64,000 nt of DNA from Pseudomonas sp. S06B 330 (GCF_002845275.2 NZ_CP088149.1:2786501-2850500); one strand, 5' to 3'; shown: positions 52,488-60,996, counted from the first letter of the stretch. Program-made: numbers and translations. Notes: a model not told the origin generated them from the sequence alone.

Positions 52488-54884
52488 ATGACGTCGACTT
52501 CTTCTAGGCTGCAACGCTGTGTGCGGGGCTGTGCCGATCTGTTGCTCAATCATCGGCGGCGCTGGCTCGGCCTGTTTCTGCTGATCAGCCTGGCACTGGG
52601 CTACAGCGCCACTCAGGTACGCCTTGATCCGGGGTTCAACAAACAGATCCCGGTGCGTCATGAGTACATGCTCAACTTCCTCGACTTCAGTCGCCAGTTC
52701 ACCGGTGCCAATCGCTTGCTGGTCAACGTGCATTGGAAAGGCGAGGGGGATATCTACAACCCGCAGTTCCTCGATGTGCTGCAGAAAGTCACCGACGATG
52801 TGTTCTTCATTTCCGGGGTCAGCCGCCCCAGCGTGACCTCGCTGTTCACCCCCAATGTGCGCTATGTGGAAATCACCGAAGAAGGCTACGTGGGTGATCT
52901 GGTGGTGCCGCCGCAGTATGCCGGTACTGCCGACGACCTGGCCAAGGTACGTAGCAACGCTGCCCGTGCCGGGCAGATCGGCCGCTTGCTGGCCAATGAC
53001 CAGCGCTCGGCGCTGGTGCGCGCCGACCTGCAGGACACTGACCCGAAAACCGGTCAGCCGGTGTCGTATGTCGAGATTGCCCAGCGTCTGGAAGACATTC
53101 GCGCCCGTTACAGCAGCGCCGACATCGAGATCAATGTAGTGGGCTTTGCCAAGCTGGTAGGCGATGTGGTCGAGGGCCTGAACACGGTGTTGATGTTCTT
53201 TGCCGTGGCCTTTGTCATCACCGCACTGTTGCTGTGGCTGTATACCCGTTCGCTGACCTTGACCTTGGTGGCGCTGGTGGTTGCGCTGCTGCCGGTGGTG
53301 TGGCTGCTCGGCCTGCTGCCGCTGTTGGGTCTGGGCATCGACCCAATGTCCGTGTTGGTGCCGTTTTTGATCTTCTCCATCGGCGTGTCGCATGCCGTAC
53401 AGATGAGCAACGCCTGGCGCCAGGAGGTGCTGGCCGGCAGCGATTCGCGCCAGGCCGCACACGCGGCGTTCTGCGCGATCTTCATACCCGGCGCGCTGGC
53501 CTTGCTGATGAATGCCCTGGGCTTTGCCGTGATCATGCTGATCGACATCCCCATCGTCCACGAACTGGGTGTCACCGCGTGCATCGGGGTGATGCTGATG
53601 ATCGTCACCAACAAGATGCTCTTGCCATTGATACTGGCGGGCTTGAAGGTCGCGCCCAGGCCCCGCACGGCCACCGCGCGGACTCACCGCCACGCTCTGT
53701 GGTGGCGCCTGTCGGCCTTGGCCGAGCCGCGCCCGGCCCTGGTGGTGTTCGGCCTCAGTCTGGTACTGCTCGGCGCCGGTGTGCTCAAGGCGCGACAGCT
53801 GGAAGTGGGTGATATCGGAGTCGGAGCGCCGGAACTTCGCGCTGACTCGCGCTACAACCAGGACAACCAGCAGATCATCAGCAGCTACTCCATCGGCCTG
53901 GATGTATTGGCGGTGTTCGTCCAGACCGCAGCCGGCAGTGAAGCCTGTCTCAATCCGCAGGTGATGCGTGCGGTGGAGGCGTTCGATTTTCAAATGCGTG
54001 CGGTGGCCGGGGTGCAGTCGGTGCAGAGTGTGGCCGGCATGGGCAAGGAAATGATCGCCGGCAACAACGAGGGTAACCCGCGCTGGTCGGCTATCCCGGG
54101 TTCGTCCCGGGGGCTGCAGCAAGGCTCGCTGGCCTATTCGGCCGACTCCGGGCTGGTCAGCGAAGGCTGTCAGCGCATGCAGATCCTGGTGTTCCTCAAC
54201 GATCATGAGGGCGCCACGGTGTTCCATGTGGTCAATGAGGCCAAGCGCATCATCGCTGCGGTTCAGCTACCCGAGGTGCAGTTCAAACTGGCTGGGGGCA
54301 ATGTCGGGGTCATGGCCGCGTCCAATGAGGCGGTCAAGCACGCTGAGGTGATCATGTTGGCCGCGCTGTTCTGTTCAGTGGCGCTGTTCTGCCTGCTGAC
54401 CTTCCGCTCGCTGCGTGCGGTGCTGTGCATCGTCGTGCCGCTGGGGGTGGTGGCGATTCTGTGCAATGCGCTGATGGCGATGCTCGGTATTGGCCTGAAG
54501 GTTGCCACCTTGCCGGTGATGGCCTTGGGGGTGGGTGTTGGCGTGGACTACGGGATTTACCTGTACGAGCGTATCCAGCACGAAATGGCCGACGGTGCGC
54601 AGCTGCGCGAAGCCTTCTACCGTGCCATGTGCCAACGCGGCACCGCCGCCGTGTTCACGGCGCTGACCATGGCCATCGGTGTCGGTACCTGGGCATTTGC
54701 GCCGCTCAAGTTGCAGGCTGACATGGGCATCCTGCTGGCGTTCATGTTCCTGGTGAACGTGCTCGGGGCGATTTTCCTGCTGCCGGCGTTGGCGGCCTGG
54801 TTCAATCAGGGCAAGCCACTGGTGGCTGTGGGTGCTGGCGTTGCAAGCGATGCAGGCAACGCGCATTCACTGGCACCGCGCTGA
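52488..54884 (+). CDS. MMPL/RND-family transporter (module 2)
   Basis: 798 residues, paralogous to the transporter at 1.4-3.9 kb along the whole length: DPGFNKQIPVRHEYMLNFL, VALLPVVWLLGLLPLLGLGI, GFAVIMLIDIPIVHELGVTA and GVGVGVDYGIYLYERIQHEM. First span near residues 25-42, then two helix clusters separated by two large extra-membrane loops. ATG at MTSTSSRL chosen 7 bases after the YCF48 stop; an ATG 6 codons upstream overlapping that stop is possible. Putative steroid transporter. Confidence 0.87.
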   Translation: MTSTSSRLQRCVRGCADLLLNHRRRWLGLFLLISLALGYSATQVRLDPGFNKQIPVRHEYMLNFLDFSRQFTGANRLLVNVHWKGEGDIYNPQFLDVLQKVTDDVFFISGVSRPSVTSLFTPNVRYVEITEEGYVGDLVVPPQYAGTADDLAKVRSNAARAGQIGRLLANDQRSALVRADLQDTDPKTGQPVSYVEIAQRLEDIRARYSSADIEINVVGFAKLVGDVVEGLNTVLMFFAVAFVITALLLWLYTRSLTLTLVALVVALLPVVWLLGLLPLLGLGIDPMSVLVPFLIFSIGVSHAVQMSNAWRQEVLAGSDSRQAAHAAFCAIFIPGALALLMNALGFAVIMLIDIPIVHELGVTACIGVMLMIVTNKMLLPLILAGLKVAPRPRTATARTHRHALWWRLSALAEPRPALVVFGLSLVLLGAGVLKARQLEVGDIGVGAPELRADSRYNQDNQQIISSYSIGLDVLAVFVQTAAGSEACLNPQVMRAVEAFDFQMRAVAGVQSVQSVAGMGKEMIAGNNEGNPRWSAIPGSSRGLQQGSLAYSADSGLVSEGCQRMQILVFLNDHEGATVFHVVNEAKRIIAAVQLPEVQFKLAGGNVGVMAASNEAVKHAEVIMLAALFCSVALFCLLTFRSLRAVLCIVVPLGVVAILCNALMAMLGIGLKVATLPVMALGVGVGVDYGIYLYERIQHEMADGAQLREAFYRAMCQRGTAAVFTALTMAIGVGTWAFAPLKLQADMGILLAFMFLVNVLGAIFLLPALAAWFNQGKPLVAVGAGVASDAGNAHSLAPR

Positions 54885-54890
54885 GTTATT

Positions 54891-54911
54891 GCCGGCAAGG
54901 CCGGCTCCCAC
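54891..54911. repeat. Short Pseudomonas palindrome
   Basis: GCCGGCAAGGCCGGCTCCCAC, the reverse orientation of the short palindrome at 14.9 kb, directly after the RND stop. It could terminate or stabilise the upstream transcript. Confidence 0.65.
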
Positions 54912-54980
54912 CGTTTGAACCGCATCAATCCAACACAGCGTGCACGGCCGGGCAACCTGCCGCGCCTTGGGAGTGTGTTT

Positions 54981-56189
54981 ATGCAAAGCCGTATGCCGAA
55001 CTCGCAGGTCCTGGCGCAGATGGGGCTGGATGTCGAGGACTATGAACAGCTCATCGGTAACCTCTACGACGGCGCACTGGACACCCGCCGTGTGGCCGAG
55101 GCCTTGCGCCAGTTACAAGGGCTGTTCCAGGCCAATATCGTCACCCTGATCTTGCGTGCGGTGGATGAGCCGTACCTGTCGCCGATGCTGGCGGTAGGCG
55201 AAGTCAACGGTGCCGGGGAAATCCAGCATTACGCCTATTACAGCAAGTCGACCCCCTTCAATAATCTGCCGCTGGACCAGGTCTTCACCATTGATGACCT
55301 GATGACGGAAGCCGAGTGGCTGGGCTCGTCGTTCTACCTGTTGTACTGCCAGCCCTATGGCTGCTTTCAGATGCTTGGCGCCGATATCAGCATGCCCGAT
55401 GGCGGCAAGCTGCGGATTCGTATCAATCGCCGCCGCGATCAGCCCAAGTTCAGCGACAGTGAGCGGGCGCTGTGCGCCATGTTGCTGCCGCACCTGCGTC
55501 GGGCCCTGCACCTGCATGCGCAACTGGACCGCAGCGAGTCGTTGGGCAGTCTGTATTTTCAGGCCATCAGCCGCTTGTCGGTGGCCACCATTGTCCTCGA
55601 TGAGAGCGGCAGTGTGCTGCAGCTCAACCCGGTGGCGCGCGACATCCTCGACAGCAATGACGGCCTGAAACTGGTGGGCGGACGCCTGGAGGCCACCTAT
55701 CCCAGCGACAACCGCGAGCTTTCGCGCCTGGTGCGCGACGCCTTCCAACGTGCGCGTCAGGGCGATATCGGCCACTGCAACGCCGCGGCGTTGTCGATCT
55801 CTCGACCTTCCGGGCAGGTCAACCTGGGGGTGGTGGTGGAGCTGATTCCGTCCCAGGACTGGGTCGAGGGCAAGGGCCAGCCGACGGTGGTGGTGTATGT
55901 GCGCGATGCGGTGGGCAAGTCGCTGGTCAGCAACCTGGCGACGGCGCAGTTGTACAACCTGACCCCGGCGGAAACCGGCCTGGCCATGGAACTGGCTAAC
56001 GGCCTGTCGCTGGAGGAAGCCTCGGAGGTGCTCAACATCCGCCGCAACACCGCTCGCGCGCACCTGCGCTCGATCTTTTCCAAGACCGGGGTGCGGCGCC
56101 AGACCGAACTGGTGCGCATTCTGCTCAACAGTGTGGTGGCCCTGGGGCCGCCCGGGGCCTTGCCGCCGGCGATCAAGGCGGCCGGGTAA
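54981..56189 (+). CDS. LuxR-type transcriptional regulator, TeiR-like (copy 2)
   Basis: 402 residues, paralogue of the regulator at 4.0-5.2 kb. Sensor part shares LSVATIVLDESGSVLQLNP and LVGGRLEATYPSDNREL. The C-terminal helix-turn-helix (LTPAETGLAMELANGLSLEE, then NIRRNTARAHLRSIFSKTGV) is identical in the recognition-helix stretch to copy 1, so both should recognise the same DNA. Sensor halves differ more, suggesting different ligands. ATG at MQSRMPNS picked by alignment with copy 1 and GGGAGTGTGTTT upstream; a TTG 22 codons earlier is also open. Confidence 0.82.
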   Translation: MQSRMPNSQVLAQMGLDVEDYEQLIGNLYDGALDTRRVAEALRQLQGLFQANIVTLILRAVDEPYLSPMLAVGEVNGAGEIQHYAYYSKSTPFNNLPLDQVFTIDDLMTEAEWLGSSFYLLYCQPYGCFQMLGADISMPDGGKLRIRINRRRDQPKFSDSERALCAMLLPHLRRALHLHAQLDRSESLGSLYFQAISRLSVATIVLDESGSVLQLNPVARDILDSNDGLKLVGGRLEATYPSDNRELSRLVRDAFQRARQGDIGHCNAAALSISRPSGQVNLGVVVELIPSQDWVEGKGQPTVVVYVRDAVGKSLVSNLATAQLYNLTPAETGLAMELANGLSLEEASEVLNIRRNTARAHLRSIFSKTGVRRQTELVRILLNSVVALGPPGALPPAIKAAG

Positions 56190-56198
56190 AAATGCGTT

Positions 56199-56215
56199 AG
56201 TCCGAGCAGACGATG
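56199..56215 (+). promoter_or_regulatory. Putative steroid-regulon operator, site l (DUF1329 gene)
   Basis: AGTCCGAGCAGACGATG, 62 bases before the DUF1329 gene and just after luxR copy 2. Downstream GCTGTCGATACTG is identical to that after site b. Confidence 0.7.
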
Positions 56216-56277
56216 TCCGGGCTTTGCAGCGCTGTCGATACTGGGCCACCGCTATCGGAAAACCACGGAGAACAACA

Positions 56278-57678
56278 ATGACCGAGCGTAATTCATTTGC
56301 CCGCAAGGCACACGTCCATCACCGCCCCTGGCTGCTGGCGGTGCTGCTCGGCTGCGCCAGCGCAGGCCCTGTCAGTGCCGCACCTGAGGATGCCGCACGC
56401 CTGGGCAGCGAGCTGACCTGTGTCGGCGCTGACAAGCGCGGCAATGCCGACGGCAGTATTCCGGCGTACAGCGGCCAGTGGCTGGGGGTGCCGCCGCAGG
56501 TGCAGTTCAAGGGCACCGGTCATCATCCGGTTGACCCGTACCCCGATGAGAAACCCCTGCTCGTGATCACCGCGGCCAACCTTGCGCAGTACGCCGACTA
56601 CCTGTCGGACGGGCAGAAGGCCTTGTTCAAGCTCTACCCCGACAGCTACCAAATGCCCATCTATCCCACCCACCGGGATTTCCGCTTCGCTGACTCGGTG
56701 TGTGAGGCGACCCGCGAAAACGCCAGCATCGCGCGCCTGGTCGATGACGGCGAAGGCGTGGTGGGCAAGACCGGCGGCACGCCGTTTCCGGTGCCGCGCA
56801 GTGGCCTGGAGTTGCTGAAGAACGCCTCTACCTTTACGTTGCGGGCCTGGACCGAGGAATACGTTTCCGATAACGCCTATGTGCTCAAAGACGGCAACAT
56901 CAACTGGGGTCGGGTGCACTCGCGCAACTTGGCGCCGGCACTGCAACCGGGCAAGATCGGTGAAACCGTAGGTAACTCCTCGTTCTACCTCAACGAAACC
57001 CTGCTACCGCAGCGCGACAAGGGGGAGATCAACACCGGCACCGAGTTCTGGAACGACAAGACCGAACCACGCCAGAGCTGGCGTTATGATCCGGGCACGC
57101 GGCGGGTACGGCAGTCGCCAGGCTACGGGTTCGACATGGCGTTTCCCGGCTCCGGTGGCTCGATCACCGTTGATGAGGTGCGTCTGTTCAACGGCTCCGG
57201 CCAGCGCTACGACTGGAAGATCGTCGGCAAGCGCGAAATGTTCATCCCCTACAACACCTACCGCCTGCACGCGGCCAACCTCAAATACGCCGACCTGTTG
57301 ACTCCAGGCCATATCAATCCCCAGGCCATGCGCTATGAGCGCCATCGAGTGTGGGAACTGGAGGGCACGCTCAAGCCTGGCTACCGCCACCTGTACGGCA
57401 AACGCAAGTTGTACATCGATGAAGACACCTGGTTCCCGATGCTGGCCGACAACTACGACAACCGTGGCGAGCTGTGGCGCACCTCGATGGTCAACTACTT
57501 CTATGCCTATGAAAGCCAGGTGCCGCAGGCCGGTGTTGGCCTGTACCACGACCTTAACGCCGGTAGTTACCTGGCGTTCAACCTGATCAACGAACAGCGC
57601 AATGGTTATGTGCTCAACAAGGGCGGTTTCACCCCGCGTGACTTCGGCCCCGAGGCGGCGCGTCGGGCTGGGCAATAG
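56278..57678 (+). CDS. DUF1329-family periplasmic protein
   Basis: 466 residues with a signal peptide (WLLAVLLGCASAGPVSA). ARLGSELTCVGADKRGNADG, IPAYSGQW, and the long Tyr/Trp-rich body with YERHRVWELEGTLKPGYRH are typical of DUF1329. These proteins are usually encoded with DUF1302 outer-membrane proteins; here the DUF1302 gene is 40 kb away. Probably a LolA/LolB-like lipid-handling fold, inferred from family reports. ATG after CGGAGAACAACA. Confidence 0.85.
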   Translation: MTERNSFARKAHVHHRPWLLAVLLGCASAGPVSAAPEDAARLGSELTCVGADKRGNADGSIPAYSGQWLGVPPQVQFKGTGHHPVDPYPDEKPLLVITAANLAQYADYLSDGQKALFKLYPDSYQMPIYPTHRDFRFADSVCEATRENASIARLVDDGEGVVGKTGGTPFPVPRSGLELLKNASTFTLRAWTEEYVSDNAYVLKDGNINWGRVHSRNLAPALQPGKIGETVGNSSFYLNETLLPQRDKGEINTGTEFWNDKTEPRQSWRYDPGTRRVRQSPGYGFDMAFPGSGGSITVDEVRLFNGSGQRYDWKIVGKREMFIPYNTYRLHAANLKYADLLTPGHINPQAMRYERHRVWELEGTLKPGYRHLYGKRKLYIDEDTWFPMLADNYDNRGELWRTSMVNYFYAYESQVPQAGVGLYHDLNAGSYLAFNLINEQRNGYVLNKGGFTPRDFGPEAARRAGQ

Positions 57679-57695
57679 GACTGCTTGGTTGATCT

Positions 57696-57712
57696 AGTCC
57701 ATTTGAAGGATG
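57696..57712 (+). promoter_or_regulatory. Putative steroid-regulon operator, site m (kshA)
   Basis: AGTCCATTTGAAGGATG, 104 bases before kshA. The AGTCC half is perfect, the second half has two changes. CAATGATG follows about 21 bases later. Confidence 0.6.
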
Positions 57713-57816
57713 AGCGGCCCGCCAGGGCTGCTCAATGATGTCGGGTAGGGGATTGTGCCGGCGGCCTGGTCCGGCGCCGCTCGACCCGGAGTTTCCACCA
57801 GAGGAAGAACAAGAAC

Positions 57817-58857
57817 ATGACGAAACTCGCTGAACTAAGCATCGAAAATACCCAGCGCACGCACCGCTACGCCCGCGGTTGGCACTGCCTGGGGGATGCT
57901 GCTGACTACCGTGATGGCAAGCTGCACACCCTGAATATCTTCGGCACACGCCTGGTCGCCTTTGCCGACAGCCAAGGCAACATCAGCCTCCTGGATGCGT
58001 ACTGCCCGCACATGGGCGCCGACCTGTCCCAAGGCACCATCGAGAACGACACCGTGGTCTGTCCTTTCCACCACTGGAAGTACGACACGGGCGGCAAGTG
58101 TGTGGAGATTCCTTACTGTAAGCGCATTCCGCCCAAGGCCAAGACGCGTAGCTGGTTGACCTGCGAAGAGAACAACCTGCTGTTCGTCTGGAACAACCCT
58201 GAGGGCCGCCCGCCGAAAGAAGGCGTGGTGATCCCGCATCTGGAAGAGATGGACAGTGACGAGTGGATCCATGAATGGAACATCGACACCATGCTCATCG
58301 AAACCAATCCCCGCGAACTGGTCGACAACCTGGTCGATGCCCAGCATTTCGGCCCGGTGCATGGCACACCGACCAAGTATTTTGCCAACGTCTTTGAAGG
58401 CCACATCGGTCGGCAGATTTTCCATGGTGATTCTGAGCGCCTGGGCGGTGACTTGATCGCACCGTCGGCCTATTACGGGCCGGCAACTCACTTCACGCAC
58501 TTGAGCTCGATGTTCGGTGAGGCGCGGGTTCACGCCATTCTGCTCAACAGCCATGTGCCGGTGACGCCTGACAGCTTCCAACTGCGCTTTGGCTGCATGG
58601 TCAAGCGGGTGCCGGGCTGGAGCGAAGAGCAGAACCGTGAAGTGGCCCAGGCCTATGTCATGGGTAACCGTGCCTCGTTCTACCAGGACGTGGACATCTG
58701 GAAGCACAAGATCCGCATCGATAAACCGGTATTGGCCGAGAACGACGGCCCGGTGTACCAACTGCGCGAGTGGTATCAGCAGTTCTTCACCGATGAGGAC
58801 CTGGTGCCGGCGAGCATGGCCGAGCGCCGCGAGATTGTGACGGTCGACGAGCGTTGA
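57817..58857 (+). CDS. kshA: 3-ketosteroid 9-alpha-hydroxylase, Rieske oxygenase subunit
   Basis: 346 residues. Rieske 2Fe-2S ligands Cys63/His65 in YCPHMGADL and Cys82/His85 in VCPFHHWKYD. Mononuclear iron motif ELVDNLVDAQHFGPVHGTPT near residues 167-186. YFANVFEGHIGRQI, CKRIPPKAKTRSW and PVYQLREWYQQFF follow known KshA proteins. It hydroxylates C9 of androsta-1,4-diene-3,17-dione-type or bile-acid intermediates, which opens ring B spontaneously. Electrons come from KshB (12.2 kb). It is alone behind operator site m. Confidence 0.93.
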   Translation: MTKLAELSIENTQRTHRYARGWHCLGDAADYRDGKLHTLNIFGTRLVAFADSQGNISLLDAYCPHMGADLSQGTIENDTVVCPFHHWKYDTGGKCVEIPYCKRIPPKAKTRSWLTCEENNLLFVWNNPEGRPPKEGVVIPHLEEMDSDEWIHEWNIDTMLIETNPRELVDNLVDAQHFGPVHGTPTKYFANVFEGHIGRQIFHGDSERLGGDLIAPSAYYGPATHFTHLSSMFGEARVHAILLNSHVPVTPDSFQLRFGCMVKRVPGWSEEQNREVAQAYVMGNRASFYQDVDIWKHKIRIDKPVLAENDGPVYQLREWYQQFFTDEDLVPASMAERREIVTVDER

Positions 58858-59094
58858 GTGGCTGCCAGCCCAGGGGCAACGTTGGGTTGGCGTTTCACGT
58901 TTCACGGGTTGCAGGGGTGCCGATAATGAAAATAAAAAGCCTTCGAGCCTATAGTGTTCCGCTGTGTTGCCTGGTGATCGTGCTGTATACCGCGCTCACA
59001 GTCACGCCGCCTAAAGACAGGCCTTGTCCGGCCTGTGTGGTGATGCCGAGTTTTCAAGGGTTGCAGACCTTGCGCTAGGCACGCACCAATTTCT
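58858..59094. other. Region downstream of kshA
   Basis: Apart from the possible 50-codon gene below, nothing recognisable. The whole gap to 59396 is otherwise filled by two REP-like copies. Confidence 0.5.
58926..59078 (+). CDS. Small hypothetical membrane peptide
   Basis: 50 codons from ATG 58926: a basic start (MKIKSLRAY), one hydrophobic segment (VPLCCLVIVLYTALTV) and a Cys-Pro-rich tail PCPACVVMP. Only a weak ribosome binding site (GGGGTGCCGATA). Single-span topology is plausible. It lies 68 bases after kshA and may be co-transcribed. No family recognised; could be a chance frame. Confidence 0.35.
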   Translation: MKIKSLRAYSVPLCCLVIVLYTALTVTPPKDRPCPACVVMPSFQGLQTLR

Positions 59095-59384
59095 GTAGCC
59101 GCTGCCGAGGAACGAGGCTGCGATCGACTGCAGCGCAGTCGCAAGGCGGCCACCTCGGTACACCTGATAAATCGCGGTGGTCAGGTTTTGCGGCCGTTTC
59201 ACGGCCGATCGCAGCCTGACGGCAGCGGCTACGGGGGACAACCTCTGTAGCCGCTGCCGAGGAACGAGGCTGCGATCGACTGCAGCGCAGTCGCAAGGCG
59301 GCCACCTCGGTACACCTGATAAATCGCGGTGGTCAGGTTTTGCGACCGTTTCACGGCCGATCGCAGCCTGACGGCAGCGGCTAC
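59095..59384. repeat. Two tandem REP-like elements
   Basis: A block of 152 bases beginning CTGTAGCCGCTGCCGAGGAA (59093) is repeated almost exactly from 59245. Each copy is a palindromic element (59095-59232 and 59247-59384) with inner GACTGCAGCGCAGTC. Very few differences separate the copies, pointing to a recent duplication. Confidence 0.9.
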
Positions 59385-59396
59385 GGGGGACAACCG

Positions 59397-60011
59397 CTAG
59401 CCGAGGCCGGCAGGGCGCAGGTATTCCGGCGCCAGCATGTTCGACCAGATCAGGATCATCGACACCAGAATGGTCACCAGCACCAGCAAACCGACGCCCC
59501 AGACGCTTGCCGAATAGAGCATGCCCTGTTCCTTGCGCAAGCGCAGAAAGGTGGGCAGGCCGGCGAACAGCAGGAAGGTCGCATAGGCCGAGGCGGCCAG
59601 CAGCACAATGATCGCCAGCCAGCGCCCCGGATACAGCCCGGCGATACCGGCAAGGAAATAGGGCGTGGCGCTATAGGCGGCAAAGCCGACACACTGGTTC
59701 AGGTTTGGACGCGCGTCGAAGGTACGCGACATCCAGCGAATGAAACCGCCCATTATCCACACGCCGATAATGATCGCCAGGTACAGCAACACGCTCAATT
59801 CCAGGGCGCTGGCACTGCTCAGGCGTACCGTTTCGTTGTCGACCAAGCTCCACCCCACGGCCGTCATCCCTATGAACAGGCAAACCGGTGGTATCAGCCC
59901 CATCAGCAGCAAATGAATGAAGTAGTGGCGGGGATGTTGTTCCTCGTCGTGACGAATATCGAGCCAGGCATGGTTCGGCTGGGTAAAGAGTTTCATCAGG
60001 TGACTTGCCAT
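59397..60011 (-). CDS. Yip1-family inner-membrane protein
   Basis: 204 residues with about five membrane spans (HLLLMGLIPPVCLFIGM, LSVLLYLAIIIGVWIMGG, FLAGIAGLYPGRWLAIIVLL, YATFLLFAGLPTFLRL, VLVTILVSMILIW). Matches the bacterial Yip1/DUF1282-type proteins; function unknown. Start at MASHLMKLF. No operator motif, not part of the steroid regulon by position or content. Confidence 0.75.
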   Translation of the reverse strand: MASHLMKLFTQPNHAWLDIRHDEEQHPRHYFIHLLLMGLIPPVCLFIGMTAVGWSLVDNETVRLSSASALELSVLLYLAIIIGVWIMGGFIRWMSRTFDARPNLNQCVGFAAYSATPYFLAGIAGLYPGRWLAIIVLLAASAYATFLLFAGLPTFLRLRKEQGMLYSASVWGVGLLVLVTILVSMILIWSNMLAPEYLRPAGLG

Positions 60012-60330
60012 ATCAGCCTCCGGATCAGGGGCGTAACACACCCTTAATGATCAATGGAGGCCAGATTGGCGTCAGGGTTTCATCTTTCTTCCCAACGGTG
60101 TCTCGACGGTATAGCGGGTGATCAGCCTGGCGGGACCCCCTGCAGATGACGATACCCCGCTGCCTGGGCGAAATCGACCCGATGCCAGATCGTGCGGTTG
60201 GCGCCCCAGGCACCGATCATCAGCTGCGCTAGAGAGCTGCCCCGCCAAGGGCCGCGGTCAGCCCGCCAGGCCAAAGTCTGCGAACGCTGCTATTCCTAGT
60301 GCTGAACAGGTGCCCAAGGGATAGCCCTTA
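60012..60330. other. Divergent intergenic region
   Basis: About 319 bases between the Yip1-like gene and the ABC ATPase gene. It must hold promoters for both directions, but I see no clear conserved element, operator copy or RNA gene. Confidence 0.5.
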
Positions 60331-60996
60331 ATGCTGGTTATCGAACAGCTGCGCAAGTCGTTTACCACTGCCCAAGGTACGTTGCCGGTGTTGCAGGGCG
60401 TCGACTTGCGCCTGGCACAAGGCAGCAGCCTGGCGTTGATGGGGGAGTCGGGCAGCGGTAAAAGTACGTTGCTGCACCTGATCGCCGGGCTCGATCGCGC
60501 TGACAGTGGGCACATTCTGATCGACGACGTGCCCCTCGATGGTCGCTCGGAGTCGGCTTTGGCGAGCTGGCGCCGGGAAGGTATCGGCCTGGTGTTTCAG
60601 CAGTACAACCTGATCAGCAGCCTGGATGTTGCCGCTAACCTGGGGTTTCAAGCCAGACTGGCCGGCCGCTATGACCGACAATGGCTGGCGTATTTGACCG
60701 AGCACTTGGGGCTGACGACCGTCTTGCAACGTTACCCCGAGCAACTCTCTGGCGGTCAGCAACAGCGAGTCGCCATTGGCCGGGCACTGGCCGGGCGACC
60801 GCCGTTGGTGTTGGCCGATGAACCCACCGGCAGCCTCGACGAGGCCAGTGGCGACCAGGTGCTGGCGCTGATGCTGCAGTTGGTCAAGGAGGCCGGCAGT
60901 AGTGTGTTGCTGGTGACCCACAGTCCACGTTTGGCGGCCCAACTGCAGCATCGGTGTTTCCTGCATGCCGGGCGCGTGCGGGGCGAGAAGGCCTAA
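60331..60996 (+). CDS. ABC transporter ATPase, LolD/MacB-like (AttE type)
   Basis: 221 residues: Walker A GESGSGKST near residue 37, signature LSGGQQQRVAIGRAL, Walker B LVLADEPTGSLDEASGD and a switch His in VTHSPRLA. This LolD/FtsE-like subfamily pairs with FtsX-type permeases. The stop overlaps the permease start (TAATG). Together with the permease and a lipocalin-like lipoprotein it resembles the attEFGH organisation. Confidence 0.88.
   Translation: MLVIEQLRKSFTTAQGTLPVLQGVDLRLAQGSSLALMGESGSGKSTLLHLIAGLDRADSGHILIDDVPLDGRSESALASWRREGIGLVFQQYNLISSLDVAANLGFQARLAGRYDRQWLAYLTEHLGLTTVLQRYPEQLSGGQQQRVAIGRALAGRPPLVLADEPTGSLDEASGDQVLALMLQLVKEAGSSVLLVTHSPRLAAQLQHRCFLHAGRVRGEKA

Noticed and set aside
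52398..54227. 609-codon minus-strand frame opposite the second RND gene
   Set aside because: Antisense shadow; low-complexity His/Gln-rich translation typical of reversed membrane-protein codons.
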